A DNA stretch of 64,000 bases from Doryteuthis pealeii. Its lineage: Eukaryota; Mollusca; Cephalopoda; Myopsida; Loliginidae. Below the pieces are notes generated by a model. The model saw nothing but the letters and a program-made list of their open reading frames with translations, did no database searches and was not told where the DNA came from. Below are positions 33,216 to 43,634 of the stretch, piece after piece. Position numbers and translations under genes: made by a program. Where the stretch lies: assembly GCA_023376005.1 (NCBI GenBank), contig CM042145.1:15498482-15562481 (forward strand). Reading direction: 5' to 3'. Position 1 is the first letter of the stretch. Every line of letters starts with the position of its first letter.

Positions 33216-33257
33216 ATGCATATATGAAGAAAAATGGATATAAAATCCGACAATGTA

Positions 33258-33989
33258 ATTTAGTATAAAATTCATCTTATTTGTTGTATAACCATGGTAT
33301 TATTCTAATTAGTTATTGATTTGCTTTGTTAGTCAGTTGTATTTTACAGCATGTCAACTCTTGTTGGGTTATTTTGTGCTGAAGATGTTTTGTTCTATTC
33401 ATACTTGAAGGGTATTCATTTTTTTAAAACTCAATTATTTTAAACACATTTTTAACACATTTTTTCTATCTAACCCATTGATGAGACCCTAACATGTACT
33501 ACCACTCAAGATCAGTAATGACGATGAAGGGGTACTCCAAAGTCCCCAGTTCTCCATATCGGAGGCCTTATTTTTGGGATTACCCTCATATATATACAGT
33601 ATGGAGGTGCGTGGTGTAATGATTAGAGTCGAAGGAAATGGACTTGTTGACCTGAGTTCAAATCTTGGACAAGGCTGTTTGCATTTTACATAGTGCTATT
33701 ACCTTTGGGAGAGGTATGAATCCTACTCTCCCTCCAGCTATGGGTAAATAGCAGGGCAGACTGGGTTCTTTAACCATGGCTAGGTAACCATGGCTAGGTA
33801 ACCAGTCTAGGAGAAGGAAAACTCTGAATTCAAACCTGTTGAACACCGCTTAAGAAATTGATCTTGTGTCGTATCCTGCTCGTGTGGAAGGGTTGGTAAA
33901 TATATATATGAACTGTGGCTTCGTCCACCACGGACGTCCAATATTGAGAAACAATATGCCAAATGTTTTGAACTGCAGAATCAATATCT
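33258..33989. other. Segment specific to copy A
   Basis: Not present in copy B, where 61318-63156 occupies the same place. Holds a partial R1 (33325-33560) and a SINE A (33603-33900). Confidence 0.8.
33603..33900 (+). mobile_element. tRNA-headed SINE, family A
   Basis: A-box GTGTAATGATTAGAGTCG, B-box GAGTTCAAATCTTGG, full body with a tandemly repeated CCATGGCTAGGTAA, ending CGTATCCTGCTCGTGTGG. Confidence 0.88.
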
Positions 33990-34049
33990 GGATTAGTATG
34001 TATGCTTTGTGACACTCAGTCATTCCTGTCTTAGTTGGACTAAGAACTT

Positions 34050-34353
34050 TTCAGCATCTTTTACTCAGTGGTCTGTTGGAATAACAAAATCCACCAGATG
34101 ACAATTTTTTTTTCTTATTAATTAATACAAGGTCTGGTCTTCTGGTTAGGATTAGGTGATCCGTCTGTATCTCACCTCCCACAAATTTTATGAGTCTTAT
34201 AAAGGTAGATTTTAAACAGAAATATTTTTTTCTTACCTCAAATTTGTCAATAAAGGTGGCAAATATACCAAAGATTTTCTGTGTGTTGATGTTTTTGTCC
34301 GATTCTCCAAAATAATACAATGTTGACTGGAACTCTTTTAATGCTTCATCCAA
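34050..34353 (-). mobile_element. Non-LTR retrotransposon C-terminal fragment
   Basis: The minus strand reads TDHLILTRRPDLVLINKKKK and a frameshifted continuation. It matches the RPDLVLINK...VDFAVPADHR module at 37694-38037. Duplicated at 63233-63523. Confidence 0.65.
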
Positions 34354-34831
34354 AGAATCTGACAGGAATTGTATTGTTTGTTTTGTATGAGGAAGAAAAT
34401 TCTTTCAAATGTTTAAGGAATTTCTTTGGTTTCATTTTAATTCCTATAAAAATACTAACGTGAGTTAAAAGATTTGCAATATTTTGGTTACAAAAAAAAA
34501 AAAAAAGAATAGAAAAAGTGAATTCTTTGATATTAGTAAAATGCCCTTTTTAACAAAATGCTAGGGTGAGAACAAATTTCGCAATTTTTTGGTATGTGTT
34601 AGTTAGCTGCACGTGACGAAAGCAGTTCAAGTCATGAGAGGTACCTGCTAGAATTGGTAGTATTATGGTAATTGGTTGGTTGGTTGGTTGGTTGGTTTTA
34701 TGGCATGTCAACCCATTGGATCATTTTAAGCTGAAGATATTATATTTTATTCATTCTAGATGGGTACTCAATTTTTTTAAAAACTCATGTTTTTCTATTT
34801 CTCTGAATTTTTGAGATGAGGCTTGATAATT

Positions 34832-35153
34832 AGTATTATTTGTATTTTTCGGACTGTTGTCCTCATCTTCATTGTTATCTGTACAACGTTTTGGCCAACG
34901 TGCCCTCCGGCCTTCTTCAGGTATTTCTTGTCAGACTTGGGAACCTTCTTGTCGTAAAGGGTTAGGTTCAAAGTTCTGCGACGGCTCTCGATTACGACAA
35001 GAAGGTTCCCGAGTCTGAGAAGGTTCCTGAGTCTGAGAAGGTTCCTGAGTCTGACAAGAAATACCTGAAGAAGGCCGGAGGGCACATCAGCTGAAATGTT
35101 GTACAGATAACAATGAAGATGAGGATAATAGTCTGAATAATACAAATAATACT
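34832..35153. repeat. Perfectible hairpin of Penelope-associated sequence
   Basis: The arm AGTATTATTTGTATTTTTCG...CCTTCTTCAGGTATTTCTTG is inverted at 35040-35153. The loop carries three tandem GAGTCTGAGAAGGTTCC-type units. Single arms occur at 20965, 25728, 47389 and 52231. Confidence 0.75.
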
Positions 35154-35299
35154 CTTGTTTTTCTATTTAACCCATAGATGGGATTATGTTAGTTGGTGTG
35201 CTGAGATGTGTATTGAAACAATGCGCAACACATTATATGTGTGATTTGAAAACGGCACAGATGAAAATACAATGTAGTAAAATTTGGGAACTTATGCTT

Positions 35300-35517
35300 T
35301 ACAACTTTGCATAAGGCCATAATGTTATAGAAGCAACCAAAACCATTTGTACAAAAGGTCAAGTCACAGTTGATCACAGTACAGTAAAAAGATGGTTCAA
35401 GAAATTTCACTTGGGTTGTAAGGAACTCTACAATCAGGCAAGTTAGGTAGGCCAAAAAGCATGGATTCTGAGGCCGTGCTCCAAGCCATAGAGGCAAATC
35501 CAGTGAGAAGTACCAGC
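35300..35517 (+). mobile_element. Mariner transposase N-terminal HTH fragment
   Basis: Reads DHSTVKRWFKKFHLGCKELY then, after a stop/frameshift, GRPKSMDSEAVLQAIEANPV. This is the paired HTH and GRP linker of mariner transposases. It ends abruptly where an inverted LINE fragment begins. A second short fragment is near 35915-35975. Confidence 0.75.
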
Positions 35518-35519
35518 AG

Positions 35520-35666
35520 TATATGTTTCACTGTAAATCTCTCTTGGCATGTAGTGCATATTGGGGATTCTTTGCCCTCTAGTAAATGATGATGGGTGAT
35601 GTAGGTGTGGCCTATGTGAAGGCAAGTCAGCACAACATCTAGTGCGAACAAAATACTACCAAGCAA
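35520..35666 (-). mobile_element. LINE ORF2 C-terminal fragment
   Basis: The minus strand reads LTCLHIGHTYITHHHLLEGK and CTTCQERFTVKHILL. This is the IGHT-R-TH--LL...C--C---L-V-HIL tail of Jockey/I-type LINEs, joined directly to the mariner fragment. Confidence 0.78.
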
Positions 35667-36151
35667 ATAATTTTTAAAAAAAACTTTTCACGAAAATAAG
35701 ACCATCCAGGATTTTACATTTCCTAAAAGAAGTCGGATTGTATTGAAAAATATGAGTAATTGAACAATAGTTAAAATCTATACATATATACATTTGTTTT
35801 CTACCAAACTACTGCTACGAATCCAAAACTTAGCATTAAATGACCCACCGAGGTTGATATGCCATAAAACAAAATAAACAAAACCAAACCTGGAGAGTAC
35901 CAGGGAAGTTCAGCATTTCAAGATGATTCAAGAATTTTACTTGGATTGCAAGAACCTTGACAATCAGGCAAGTTAGGTAGGCATGGTCCTTCACCTTCAT
36001 GACCTTGACGTAAGATTCCTAAACTGCTGAATTGTGCCTAATGTTACCAAAATATTGCAAAACTTTTGACTCGCCCTACTATTTATCTGTTGAACCCTAG
36101 AAAGTTTAATGCTGCAATGAAAGCTGAAAACAAAACTTAATAAATAATTTA

Positions 36152-36381
36152 GACCATATGACCTGTAGGTACCCCTTCTGCGATCTCGATTCATAAGGAC
36201 ATGTTTTTCATTTACACCGTCAAAATCCGGTTGTTTGTTAACAGATGATTTTCAGAGTTTTTTTTTTAAATTATAAAACTAACCGTAACCCCTAACCCTA
36301 ACCCCTAACAAACAACTGGATTTTGATGGTGTAAATGAAAAACATGTCCTTATGAATTGAGATCTCAAAAGGGGTACCTAA
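36152..36381. mobile_element. Second copy of the 7274-7511 MITE family
   Basis: Arms containing AAGGACATGTTTTTCATTTA and complement, with a core of CCTAACCCTAACCCC. The extreme ends are diverged and I see no TSD. Confidence 0.8.
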
Positions 36382-36387
36382 TATAGT

Positions 36388-36392
<5 letters not shown>

Positions 36393-36439
<47 letters not shown>
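36393..36439. repeat. (CA)n(GA)n microsatellite
   Basis: CA run to about 36420, then a GA run. Confidence 0.95.
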
Positions 36440-37003
36440 ATAGTAAAATAATTCATCCCGAAAAATAAATAAATAAATGAACAGATATAAAAAAAAAGTT
36501 GAATGTGCTCTCAAATAAATTTTAAGAATAAAAAAAACAAAAAAAATTAACAACAAAAACCAAACACGAAGAGGTTAGTGTCGCTCCTGCATAAACAAGT
36601 CCCCCCCTCCGCCACTTCCCATATAATATGGTCCAATAATTTTAATGAAATGAAATAATCTAAATTGTGGTTCTTGAATCTCTTGAAAATATGAATTATT
36701 ATCATTATAAATCAACTCCTTGTGAGTCTTTCATACCAGTAATAGTTGGTGATCTTTCACTGGAGTCTGAGTGACTCGGGTCTCCAGGACTCTCCTGAGT
36801 ATTCTAGCTGATCTTATCAATGCTGGACTTGTTTCAGTCCTCGTTCATTGAGTGAAAAGGAAAGGGCATACTCCTCAACTTTGTTCATAGAGTAGAATAG
36901 AGACAATTAGTCTTCAACTTCTGTGCAGCATTTATTACACTTCGACATGAAAACTTTAAAAAAATCCCACTCTACCCAGGCGACGCTAGGTAGCCACCTC
37001 TAG

Positions 37004-37036
<33 letters not shown>

Positions 37037-37453
37037 AAGGAGAGATTTTGGTATGTATGTGTCGACGTATAACAACAAAATGGGAGGTCACTCAGATTTA
37101 AAATCTTGCATACACATTGATATCGTTCTAACTAAGAAACACTCCAAATTTGGTTATTGATTTTTACTGATTAAGGGATATAATTAATTAATCAAACAAA
37201 AATCAAACGATTTTTAGAAAGAAATCATATAGCTGCTGCTGATGATATTCCAGCTACAATCATCAGGCACTGTAAGTCTTTTACAACCAATTTCTGTTGT
37301 TTGTTCATGGAACATATTGGACAATTAATTAGTTTGGGACATAAGTATTCTGTTATTTATTATTACATGTTATGTTTATTAAACATTCATATAATAAAAA
37401 TTATAATAAAAATGATAATAATAATGATAATAATAATAATGATGATAAGATGC

Positions 37454-38037
37454 AACAAAACAGTAAATGTAGACTGTGCAGTGACAGAGATGAGACTAAA
37501 CCATGTATTAAGTGAATGTAGCAAACTAGCACAACGGGAATACAAAGCTAGGCATGAATGGGTTAGAAAGGTGATCCACTGGGAATTATGCAAAAAAATA
37601 AATTTTGACCATACAACAAAATGGTATATGCATAAACCAGAATCTGTTTTTGAGAATGAAACGCATAAAATTCTCTAGAACTTTGAGATAAAGATGGATC
37701 ACCCTATCCCAGTCAACAGACCAGACCTAGTGTTGATTAACAAACAAACAAAAAAGAGAATGTGTCAACTGGTTGACTTTGCAGTTCCAGCAGATCACAG
37801 GGTGAAGCTGAAGAAAAATGAAAAGATGGATAAATACCTGGACCTTGCCAGCGAATTGAAAAAGCTGTGGAATATGAGAGTGAAAGTGATACCAATTGTA
37901 GTTGGTGCACTTGGAACGGTCCCAATAAACTTGGAAAAAAGACTGGAGGATCTGGAAATCAGAGGAAGAATTCAGACCATCCAGACTACTGCACTGCTGC
38001 AATCGACAAGAATACTCAGAAGAGTCCTAGAGACCTG
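37454..38037 (+). mobile_element. Non-LTR retrotransposon ORF C-terminus
   Basis: Encodes SKLAQREYKARHEWVRKVIH, a stop, then RPDLVLINKQTKKRMCQLVD, FAVPADHRVKLKKNEKMDKY and VKVIPIVVGALGTVP...LLQSTRILRRVLET before a stop. This RPD---V-K...VDFAVP-D...VIP-VVGALG pattern is a recurrent C-terminal module of animal LINE-type elements. One in-frame stop; the rest is open. Confidence 0.75.
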
Positions 38038-38099
38038 AGGAGACTTGTTGTCACTCAGCATCCAGTGAAATACCATCAGCTAACGCTGATGTGAAAAAC

Positions 38100-38200
38100 T
38101 CAAAAGGAGTGAAAATAATAATAATAGTATCTTTTTCAGCAAGTATATTAGGTCTGAGACCTGTCAGCTGTTCCTTATGAACATTCATCGTAATTCCACA
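38100..38200 (-). mobile_element. LINE 3' terminus
   Basis: The minus strand reads GGAACAGCTGACAGGTCTCA and ends in (ATT)n. Same end as the LINE at 38341-38655. Confidence 0.65.
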
Positions 38201-38340
38201 GAAAATGAGAGGTAAAAAGTTTTGGATTTTATTGAACTTTAGTCTTTGCTGGTCTCTACCAATATTCCTTTATAAAAGGATGTGCGCTCAGTCATTGTAC
38301 AAACAAACATATAGACAGACATCAGAATCTTTCCTTATGT

Positions 38341-38655
38341 ATAATAATAATAATAATAATAATAATATCTTTTCAGCTAGCATTTTAGGTCTGAGACCTG
38401 TCAGCTGTTCCTTATAAACATTCATCTTAATTCCACAGAATATTTATAATCTTTCCACAGATTATCTAACATTGCCTTAAAGGAGTTTAGAGATGGGGCA
38501 TTCACTATTGATGATGGTAGTTTATTCCATTTATTCACCACTCTGTTACTAAAATAATTTTGTCTTGCATTTGCTTTACAAGATTTTTTAAAGAGTTTTA
38601 ATTTATGACCCCTGGTATTGATATTTTGAGCAATGTTTAGTAGGTCACAGTTCGT
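38341..38655 (-). mobile_element. LINE ORF2 C-terminus and 3' end
   Basis: The minus strand encodes NTRGHKLKLFKKSCKANARQ, NYFSNRVVNKWNKLPSSIVN and APSLNSFKAMLDNLW, then a 3' UTR ending in (ATT)n. Typical CR1/L2-like terminus with the WNKLP motif. Confidence 0.82.
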
Positions 38656-38659
38656 TGAA

Positions 38660-39269
38660 TAAAAACCATAAATATATACATTATTTATGTGAAGGTTCAG
38701 TGTTAGTGTATCTATGAATGCACTAAAGCATTATAAAGACTTAGTGTTGATTGCAAACTATTACCCTCTATTCATATAGCATAAAAATAATGCATTATAA
38801 GAAAGTGTTGATTACAAACTATTACCCTCTATTCTTATAGTATAAAAATACATTTTTATCATTAAGCCATACATTTATTGATACATCTACATACTCACAC
38901 ACATATATATAAATATATATATAAATATAAGTAAAGGGATACAGTCATGATTTCTTGAATTTTGTCACTGGAACTGCAGACTTTGATGCCTTCAAGAAAA
39001 TTGGTAGTATCCTTTAAAAAAGAAAACAAATATTACTGTCATATAACAATGAATTAATAAACAATTATCTTGTTGGGTCAGTAAAATGGTAATTCTGAGT
39101 GGATATAAGTCCAAAATGGGTTATCTTCCCTTGCTGCGGTTTGTTTGCCAATAGAGGGCAAGAGTTGTAGGCAGAAGCTGGGAATTCTGAATTCTTTCTC
39201 TTCCCTCTCAGGCCCGCAAGGACTACACATGGCATAAATGCGTGTTGTATATATCTATTGAGTCGGGGC
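38660..39269. other. Intergenic DNA before the LTR element
   Basis: No gene recognised. Contains a local direct repeat of about 57 bp (two ACTATTACCCTCTATTC-containing units near 38758 and 38816) and an AT-rich microsatellite near 38905. Confidence 0.55.
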
Positions 39270-39479
39270 TGTGATGAGTTGTCCCCCTTACATCATCTTT
39301 ATTTCAGCTCATTGGGATCAGGCAGACATCACGTGATCAACTAACCTGGCGTCTGTGTCTGTCGCCTGCGTTTAACATTATTATAGAACTTGAATAAAAA
39401 GCAAGTTGTGTTTTTAAATCGTCTTCGTCTCGCTCTATCTCTTATCTTTTACACAAAGTTGTAAAAGACATCCATTTCA
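39270..39479 (+). repeat. 5' LTR
   Basis: Begins TGTGATGAGTTGTCCCCC and ends ATTTCA, followed by TGGTGGCAGCGG. Contains AATAAAAAG near 39393, a likely polyadenylation signal. Confidence 0.92.
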
Positions 39480-39597
39480 TGGTGGCAGCGGTAAAAGAAA
39501 AATAACTTCAAAGGAAGAAACAAGAAAAAAAAAAAAGAACAAGAAGTAAATACTTCGGAAAAAAAAAATACAAGAAAGCAAGTAGCCGAAAAAAAAA

Positions 39598-41655
39598 ATG
39601 ATGGCATCTGCTACTAATATCCCTCTACCCTATTTGGACTGGTCAAATGAAAACAAACAGGACGCTTTCAGTGAGTGGTTTGATTTTTTAACTTCGTATT
39701 TTTTGATCAATAGAATTGAAGAAAAGTTGAAGTATAATTATATATTGATAAGCACAGGACCAAGGGGCCGGGAAATCTTAAAAAATGAAATGCTAACAAC
39801 GGAACAAAAAGAAGATTCCAAAGAAATATTCGCGACATTTGAGAGGCGTTTAATTCAAAAACCGAACAAATGGGTTGAGCGACTGGAATTCTCGTCAATG
39901 AATCAGAGCGAAGACTCTATCGACGAATATCTGACCAAATTACAGACCAAAGCTGAGAGATGCGAATTCAAAGCCAGCAAAGAGGAAAGAATCCTCGAAC
40001 AAATAATAAAAGGGTTAAAGAGCCCAGAAGAAAGGCGGAATTTAATAAGTAAAACCGACCTCACACTTAAAGTGGCTATTGAAAATATTAGAGCCTATGA
40101 GACAACGATAATAGACAACACACGCTACAAAGACGCCAACGAAATAAGGCCCGGAATATACCACGCAGTGTCGAAAATAAACAGGGGATCGTGTACGAAA
40201 TGTGGATACAATCACGGCAATAAGAAAGAGGATTGTTACGCATATAACAAGGAGTGTAGAAAATGCCACTATCTACACCACTTTGAGGAATATTGCTTCA
40301 CAAAAACACACGCGCAAATAAAAAGAAATATCCCCAACACATACAACAAGACTTGGAAAAATAGTCAGCAGAAATTCCACAACAAGCAATACAACAAAGA
40401 CAAAAAAATTAATGTTGCTCACGTAACTGATACAGAGTCGGAACAAGACTTATATCTATATGTTGTTAACAAAAACGAGAGAGAAGAAGTTTTTGCAAAT
40501 ATAGACTGTGTAGATACAGGTGGAATAGAGCATAAACTAAAAATGAAAGTGGACACCGGAGCCAATGGTAATATAATTCCAGTTAGAATTTTTAAAAAAA
40601 TGTACCCACGAGGCGTTACTGAAGTAGTGGACACCGTAAAGACGGACAAGACCACTCTATGGGCCGTGAATGGCACCAAAATACCCCAATATGGGTCCAT
40701 AAAATTGAAAATAAAATATAAACACTCACCATCCATCCTAGCTAAATTCTATATATGCGAGAATGACACCACAATTTTGGGTCTGAGACCTTGCATACAG
40801 CTAGGTTTGGTAAAATTAAATTGTGGTGTGACAACTGAGAAAAGAACGATAGAAAATATTGAGGACCTGGAAAATGAATATCCTGATAGATTTCAAGGTA
40901 TTGGAAACTTTCCGGGAAAACAAAAAATATATATTCAAGAAAATACTACACCAGTTGTCCAAGCACAAAGAAAATACCCCGTTCATCTAAGAGATGAATT
41001 AAAAAAAGAACTGAAAAAAATGGAAGATATGGGAGTAATAAAGAAAGTGACCGAACCGACAGACTGGGTGAACGCAATAGCGTGCAGCAGGAAGAGAAGT
41101 GGGGAACTAAGAGTATGTTTAGACCCAAAGCCACTTAATAAGTTCATCAAACGAACTTATTATAAAACTCCAACCCTGGAAGAAATCTCCCACAAATTAA
41201 CTGGAGCAAAACACTTCTCTAAACTGGATGCAAAACATGGATACTGGGCAATACACCTAGACGAAGAATCCAGCCTGCTCACATGTTTTAACACCCCGTT
41301 TGGAAGGTATAAATACCTACGGTGCCCCTTCGGACTTAAAGTATCCCAAGACATATTCCAGCAAAAAATGGACCAAATATTGGAAAACTGTAAAGGAGCC
41401 ATAGGTATATCGGATGATATATGCGTGTACGGGAAAAACACTGAGGAGCATGATCAAAATCTAAGGGAGACCATGGAGACAGCTCGGAAGTATGGGCTAG
41501 TCTTCAACAAAGATAAAAGCAAAATAAGACAAAAACAAATTAAATTCTATGGTCTTATTTGGGATGAAGACGGTTCCCACCCTGACCCTGAAAAATGTGA
41601 CAGGATAAAAGGAAAACCGACCCAACTACCCGAGAAGAGCTCCAGCAATTTTTAG
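39598..41655 (+). CDS. Gag-protease-reverse transcriptase part of the LTR element
   Basis: 685-aa open frame. Residues 1 to about 190 are a gag-like region. Two Cys/His knuckles span 199-213 (CTKCGYNHGNKKEDC, irregular spacing) and 220-233 (CRKCHYLHHFEEYC, close to CX2CX4HX4C). Protease active-site DTG is at 319-321 (VDTGANGNIIP). The reverse transcriptase spans about 450-660 with LDPKPLN, FSKLDAKHGYW (Asp544), LRCPFGL and GISDD (Asp606-607); Ile-Ser replaces the more usual Tyr/Phe-X before DD. The frame ends early in the connection region because of a one-base frameshift at about 41608-41620, just after an A-rich stretch; the sequence continues in the -1 frame. This is inside pol, not at a gag-pol boundary, so it is a lesion or sequencing indel rather than programmed frameshifting. 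Confidence 0.92.
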   Translation: MMASATNIPLPYLDWSNENKQDAFSEWFDFLTSYFLINRIEEKLKYNYILISTGPRGREILKNEMLTTEQKEDSKEIFATFERRLIQKPNKWVERLEFSSMNQSEDSIDEYLTKLQTKAERCEFKASKEERILEQIIKGLKSPEERRNLISKTDLTLKVAIENIRAYETTIIDNTRYKDANEIRPGIYHAVSKINRGSCTKCGYNHGNKKEDCYAYNKECRKCHYLHHFEEYCFTKTHAQIKRNIPNTYNKTWKNSQQKFHNKQYNKDKKINVAHVTDTESEQDLYLYVVNKNEREEVFANIDCVDTGGIEHKLKMKVDTGANGNIIPVRIFKKMYPRGVTEVVDTVKTDKTTLWAVNGTKIPQYGSIKLKIKYKHSPSILAKFYICENDTTILGLRPCIQLGLVKLNCGVTTEKRTIENIEDLENEYPDRFQGIGNFPGKQKIYIQENTTPVVQAQRKYPVHLRDELKKELKKMEDMGVIKKVTEPTDWVNAIACSRKRSGELRVCLDPKPLNKFIKRTYYKTPTLEEISHKLTGAKHFSKLDAKHGYWAIHLDEESSLLTCFNTPFGRYKYLRCPFGLKVSQDIFQQKMDQILENCKGAIGISDDICVYGKNTEEHDQNLRETMETARKYGLVFNKDKSKIRQKQIKFYGLIWDEDGSHPDPEKCDRIKGKPTQLPEKSSSNF

Positions 41656-41657
41656 GT

Positions 41658-43598
41658 ATGATACAATACCTGAGTCCCTTCATACCTGAACTCAGCACAA
41701 AAACAGCACCATTGAGAGCACTATTAAAAAAAGACGCGGAGTACAAGTGGAACGCTACACATGAAAAGGTTTTTCAAAACCTAAAAAATTGCATTCATGA
41801 AAATTTATGCTTAGCATACTTTAACCCAAATGCCAAAACAACAATACAAGTAGACTCCAGCATGCTAGGGCTCGGTGCGACGCTGATAAACAACAACAAA
41901 ATTGTTGCATTTGCTAGCAAAAGATTAACCGACACGGAAACACGCTATGCAAACATTGAAAGGGAACTCTTGGCGGTGGTATTTGGTTGTGAAAGATTTC
42001 ACACCTATATATATGGGAAAGAGTTTGAAATTGAATCTGATCACAAACCTCTGGAAAATATACAAAGCAAAAATATCGCCCAAGCACCCCCACGTTTACA
42101 AAGAATGTTGCTAAGACTGCAACCTTATGACACAAAAATAATTTACCGGCCAGGGACCGAAATGAAAATCCCAGACTACTTATCGAGAGTACAGCCAACA
42201 CAAGGTGAAGAAATAGAATTGGATAGTAATATACACATAATTCGAATATCAGAGCAGAAGCATGCTGATTTACAAGAAGCCACGGAAAGTGACGACGAAC
42301 TTAAGATATTAAAGCTCGTCATAATAAACGGATGGCCAGAAAACATCAGACAAGCCCCTAGAATCATAAGAGAGTACTGGTCACTGAAAGATTGCTTATC
42401 AGTAGAAGATGGACTAGTGACTAAGGGCAGATGCATTGTAATACCCAAGAGCATGCAGAACACAGTCCTGGAGAGAATCCATGAGGCACACCAAGGCATA
42501 GAAAAATGCCAGTTAAGGGCCAGAAACAGCGTATATTGGAAAGGAATAAGTAGAGACATTGAAAATCGTGTACGATCATGTGACATATGCCAGGAGCATC
42601 AAAGAAAAAACTCAAAGGAAACCATGATCATTAAGGAACATGCAACCAGGCCTTTTCAATATATAGCAGCCGACATATTTGAGTTTAAGGGCCAACAATG
42701 CTTACTCATTGCCGACCAATACAGCAAAATGCCTTTTATAAAGACAATGAACTATGTAACGAGTACAAACTGCATAGAATACTTCAAAGCAGTCTTCGCC
42801 GTTCACGGGATTCCAGAATGTCTATATACAGACAATGCAAGATATTTCATATCTAATGAATTCCGTAATTTCACCACAGAATGGGAAGTCACGCATATCA
42901 CATCCAGCCCTAGGTACCCTCAATCGAATGGATTCATCGAAAGAATGGTCCAGACGGTAAAAAGAACCATGGAAAAGGCAAAACAGTCAAGGATAGACTA
43001 CCAATTAGCCCTCCTAAATCTCAGAGCAACACCACTTGACAGTAATTTGCCATCACCAGCAGAAATCCTGTACAATAGGAAGATACGGACAAGGATACCA
43101 ACCTTGTTAAGTACAAACAACCAAAAGGATTATCAAATCCGAGAACAACTAAGCATCAACAGTAAAAAACAACAACAGTACTACAACAGATCTAGTAAAG
43201 ATCTTCCTGAACTAATAATAGGCAGCAAAGTCTCCGTCCTTCAGGAAGACGATACATGGCTACCAGCAACGGTAGTAGATAAATGCATCGAACCACGAAG
43301 TTACATTGTTAAAATGCAAAGTAGTGGGCGATTGTTAAGACGCAACAGGCGACATCTTAACGAAATATTTAGACCACAAAGTAAACAAACACAAAATGCA
43401 CAAACTCCAGGGATAAATATAAGACCACTATCCCCTCACAATAACATACACCACACAGACAATAACATAACAACAGAGCAAGTCCAACCCGGACATTTAC
43501 AAGCAGAGGAACAAGTAGCAACGCCTACACAAACAATGCGACCTACAAGAACAAAAAAAACCCCTAATAAATTTAAGGACTTCATTATTTATAAATAA
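41658..43598 (+). CDS. RNase H-integrase part of the LTR element
   Basis: 646-aa open frame from its first Met, in the -1 frame relative to the preceding ORF; its frame is open a little upstream of this Met. RNase H: Asp66 (QVDSS), Glu101/Glu103 (ERELLAVVFG), Asp128 (ESDHKPLE). Integrase: zinc-binding His275/His278 and Cys308/Cys311 (RSCDICQ), then the catalytic core with Asp339 (AADIFE), Asp392 (TDNARYF) and Glu428 (NGFIERM), a DD35E spacing. A GPY/F-like module follows at about 520-572, and the Thr/Gln-rich tail is probably disordered. No stop codons interrupt it. It would be translated only as part of the gag-pol polyprotein. Confidence 0.92.
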   Translation: MIQYLSPFIPELSTKTAPLRALLKKDAEYKWNATHEKVFQNLKNCIHENLCLAYFNPNAKTTIQVDSSMLGLGATLINNNKIVAFASKRLTDTETRYANIERELLAVVFGCERFHTYIYGKEFEIESDHKPLENIQSKNIAQAPPRLQRMLLRLQPYDTKIIYRPGTEMKIPDYLSRVQPTQGEEIELDSNIHIIRISEQKHADLQEATESDDELKILKLVIINGWPENIRQAPRIIREYWSLKDCLSVEDGLVTKGRCIVIPKSMQNTVLERIHEAHQGIEKCQLRARNSVYWKGISRDIENRVRSCDICQEHQRKNSKETMIIKEHATRPFQYIAADIFEFKGQQCLLIADQYSKMPFIKTMNYVTSTNCIEYFKAVFAVHGIPECLYTDNARYFISNEFRNFTTEWEVTHITSSPRYPQSNGFIERMVQTVKRTMEKAKQSRIDYQLALLNLRATPLDSNLPSPAEILYNRKIRTRIPTLLSTNNQKDYQIREQLSINSKKQQQYYNRSSKDLPELIIGSKVSVLQEDDTWLPATVVDKCIEPRSYIVKMQSSGRLLRRNRRHLNEIFRPQSKQTQNAQTPGINIRPLSPHNNIHHTDNNITTEQVQPGHLQAEEQVATPTQTMRPTRTKKTPNKFKDFIIYK

Positions 43599-43634
43599 AT
43601 AAAAATTGTAATGAACAATCCTTGACCGGTGGGA

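Larger units (their letters stand above)
19935..34844. repeat. Large duplication, copy A
   Basis: This interval matches 46236-64000 collinearly. Correspondences are 19935-28990 with 46236-55590, 28991-33257 with about 57080-61317, and 33990-34844 with 63157-64000. The match includes CCDC166-like exons 3-7, SINEs, mariner and Penelope fragments. It continues beyond the window on the copy B side. Confidence 0.95.
35670..37450. other. Repeat-rich intergenic segment
   Basis: No gene recognised. Includes a MITE copy (36152-36381), CA/GA and TA microsatellites, and an (ATA/ATG)n run at 37387-37446. Confidence 0.6.

Noticed and set aside
34795..35145. 116-codon minus-strand open frame
   Set aside because: Reads through a hairpin and its tandem-repeat loop (repeated LLRLRNLL); repeat-derived.
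41600..41660. Programmed gag-pol ribosomal frameshift site
   Set aside because: The shift falls between reverse transcriptase and RNase H, within pol, where no family uses programmed frameshifting to my knowledge.
39598..43598. Endogenous retrovirus with envelope
   Set aside because: No envelope-like frame after integrase; the second frame ends just before the 3' LTR, so this is a retrotransposon without env.
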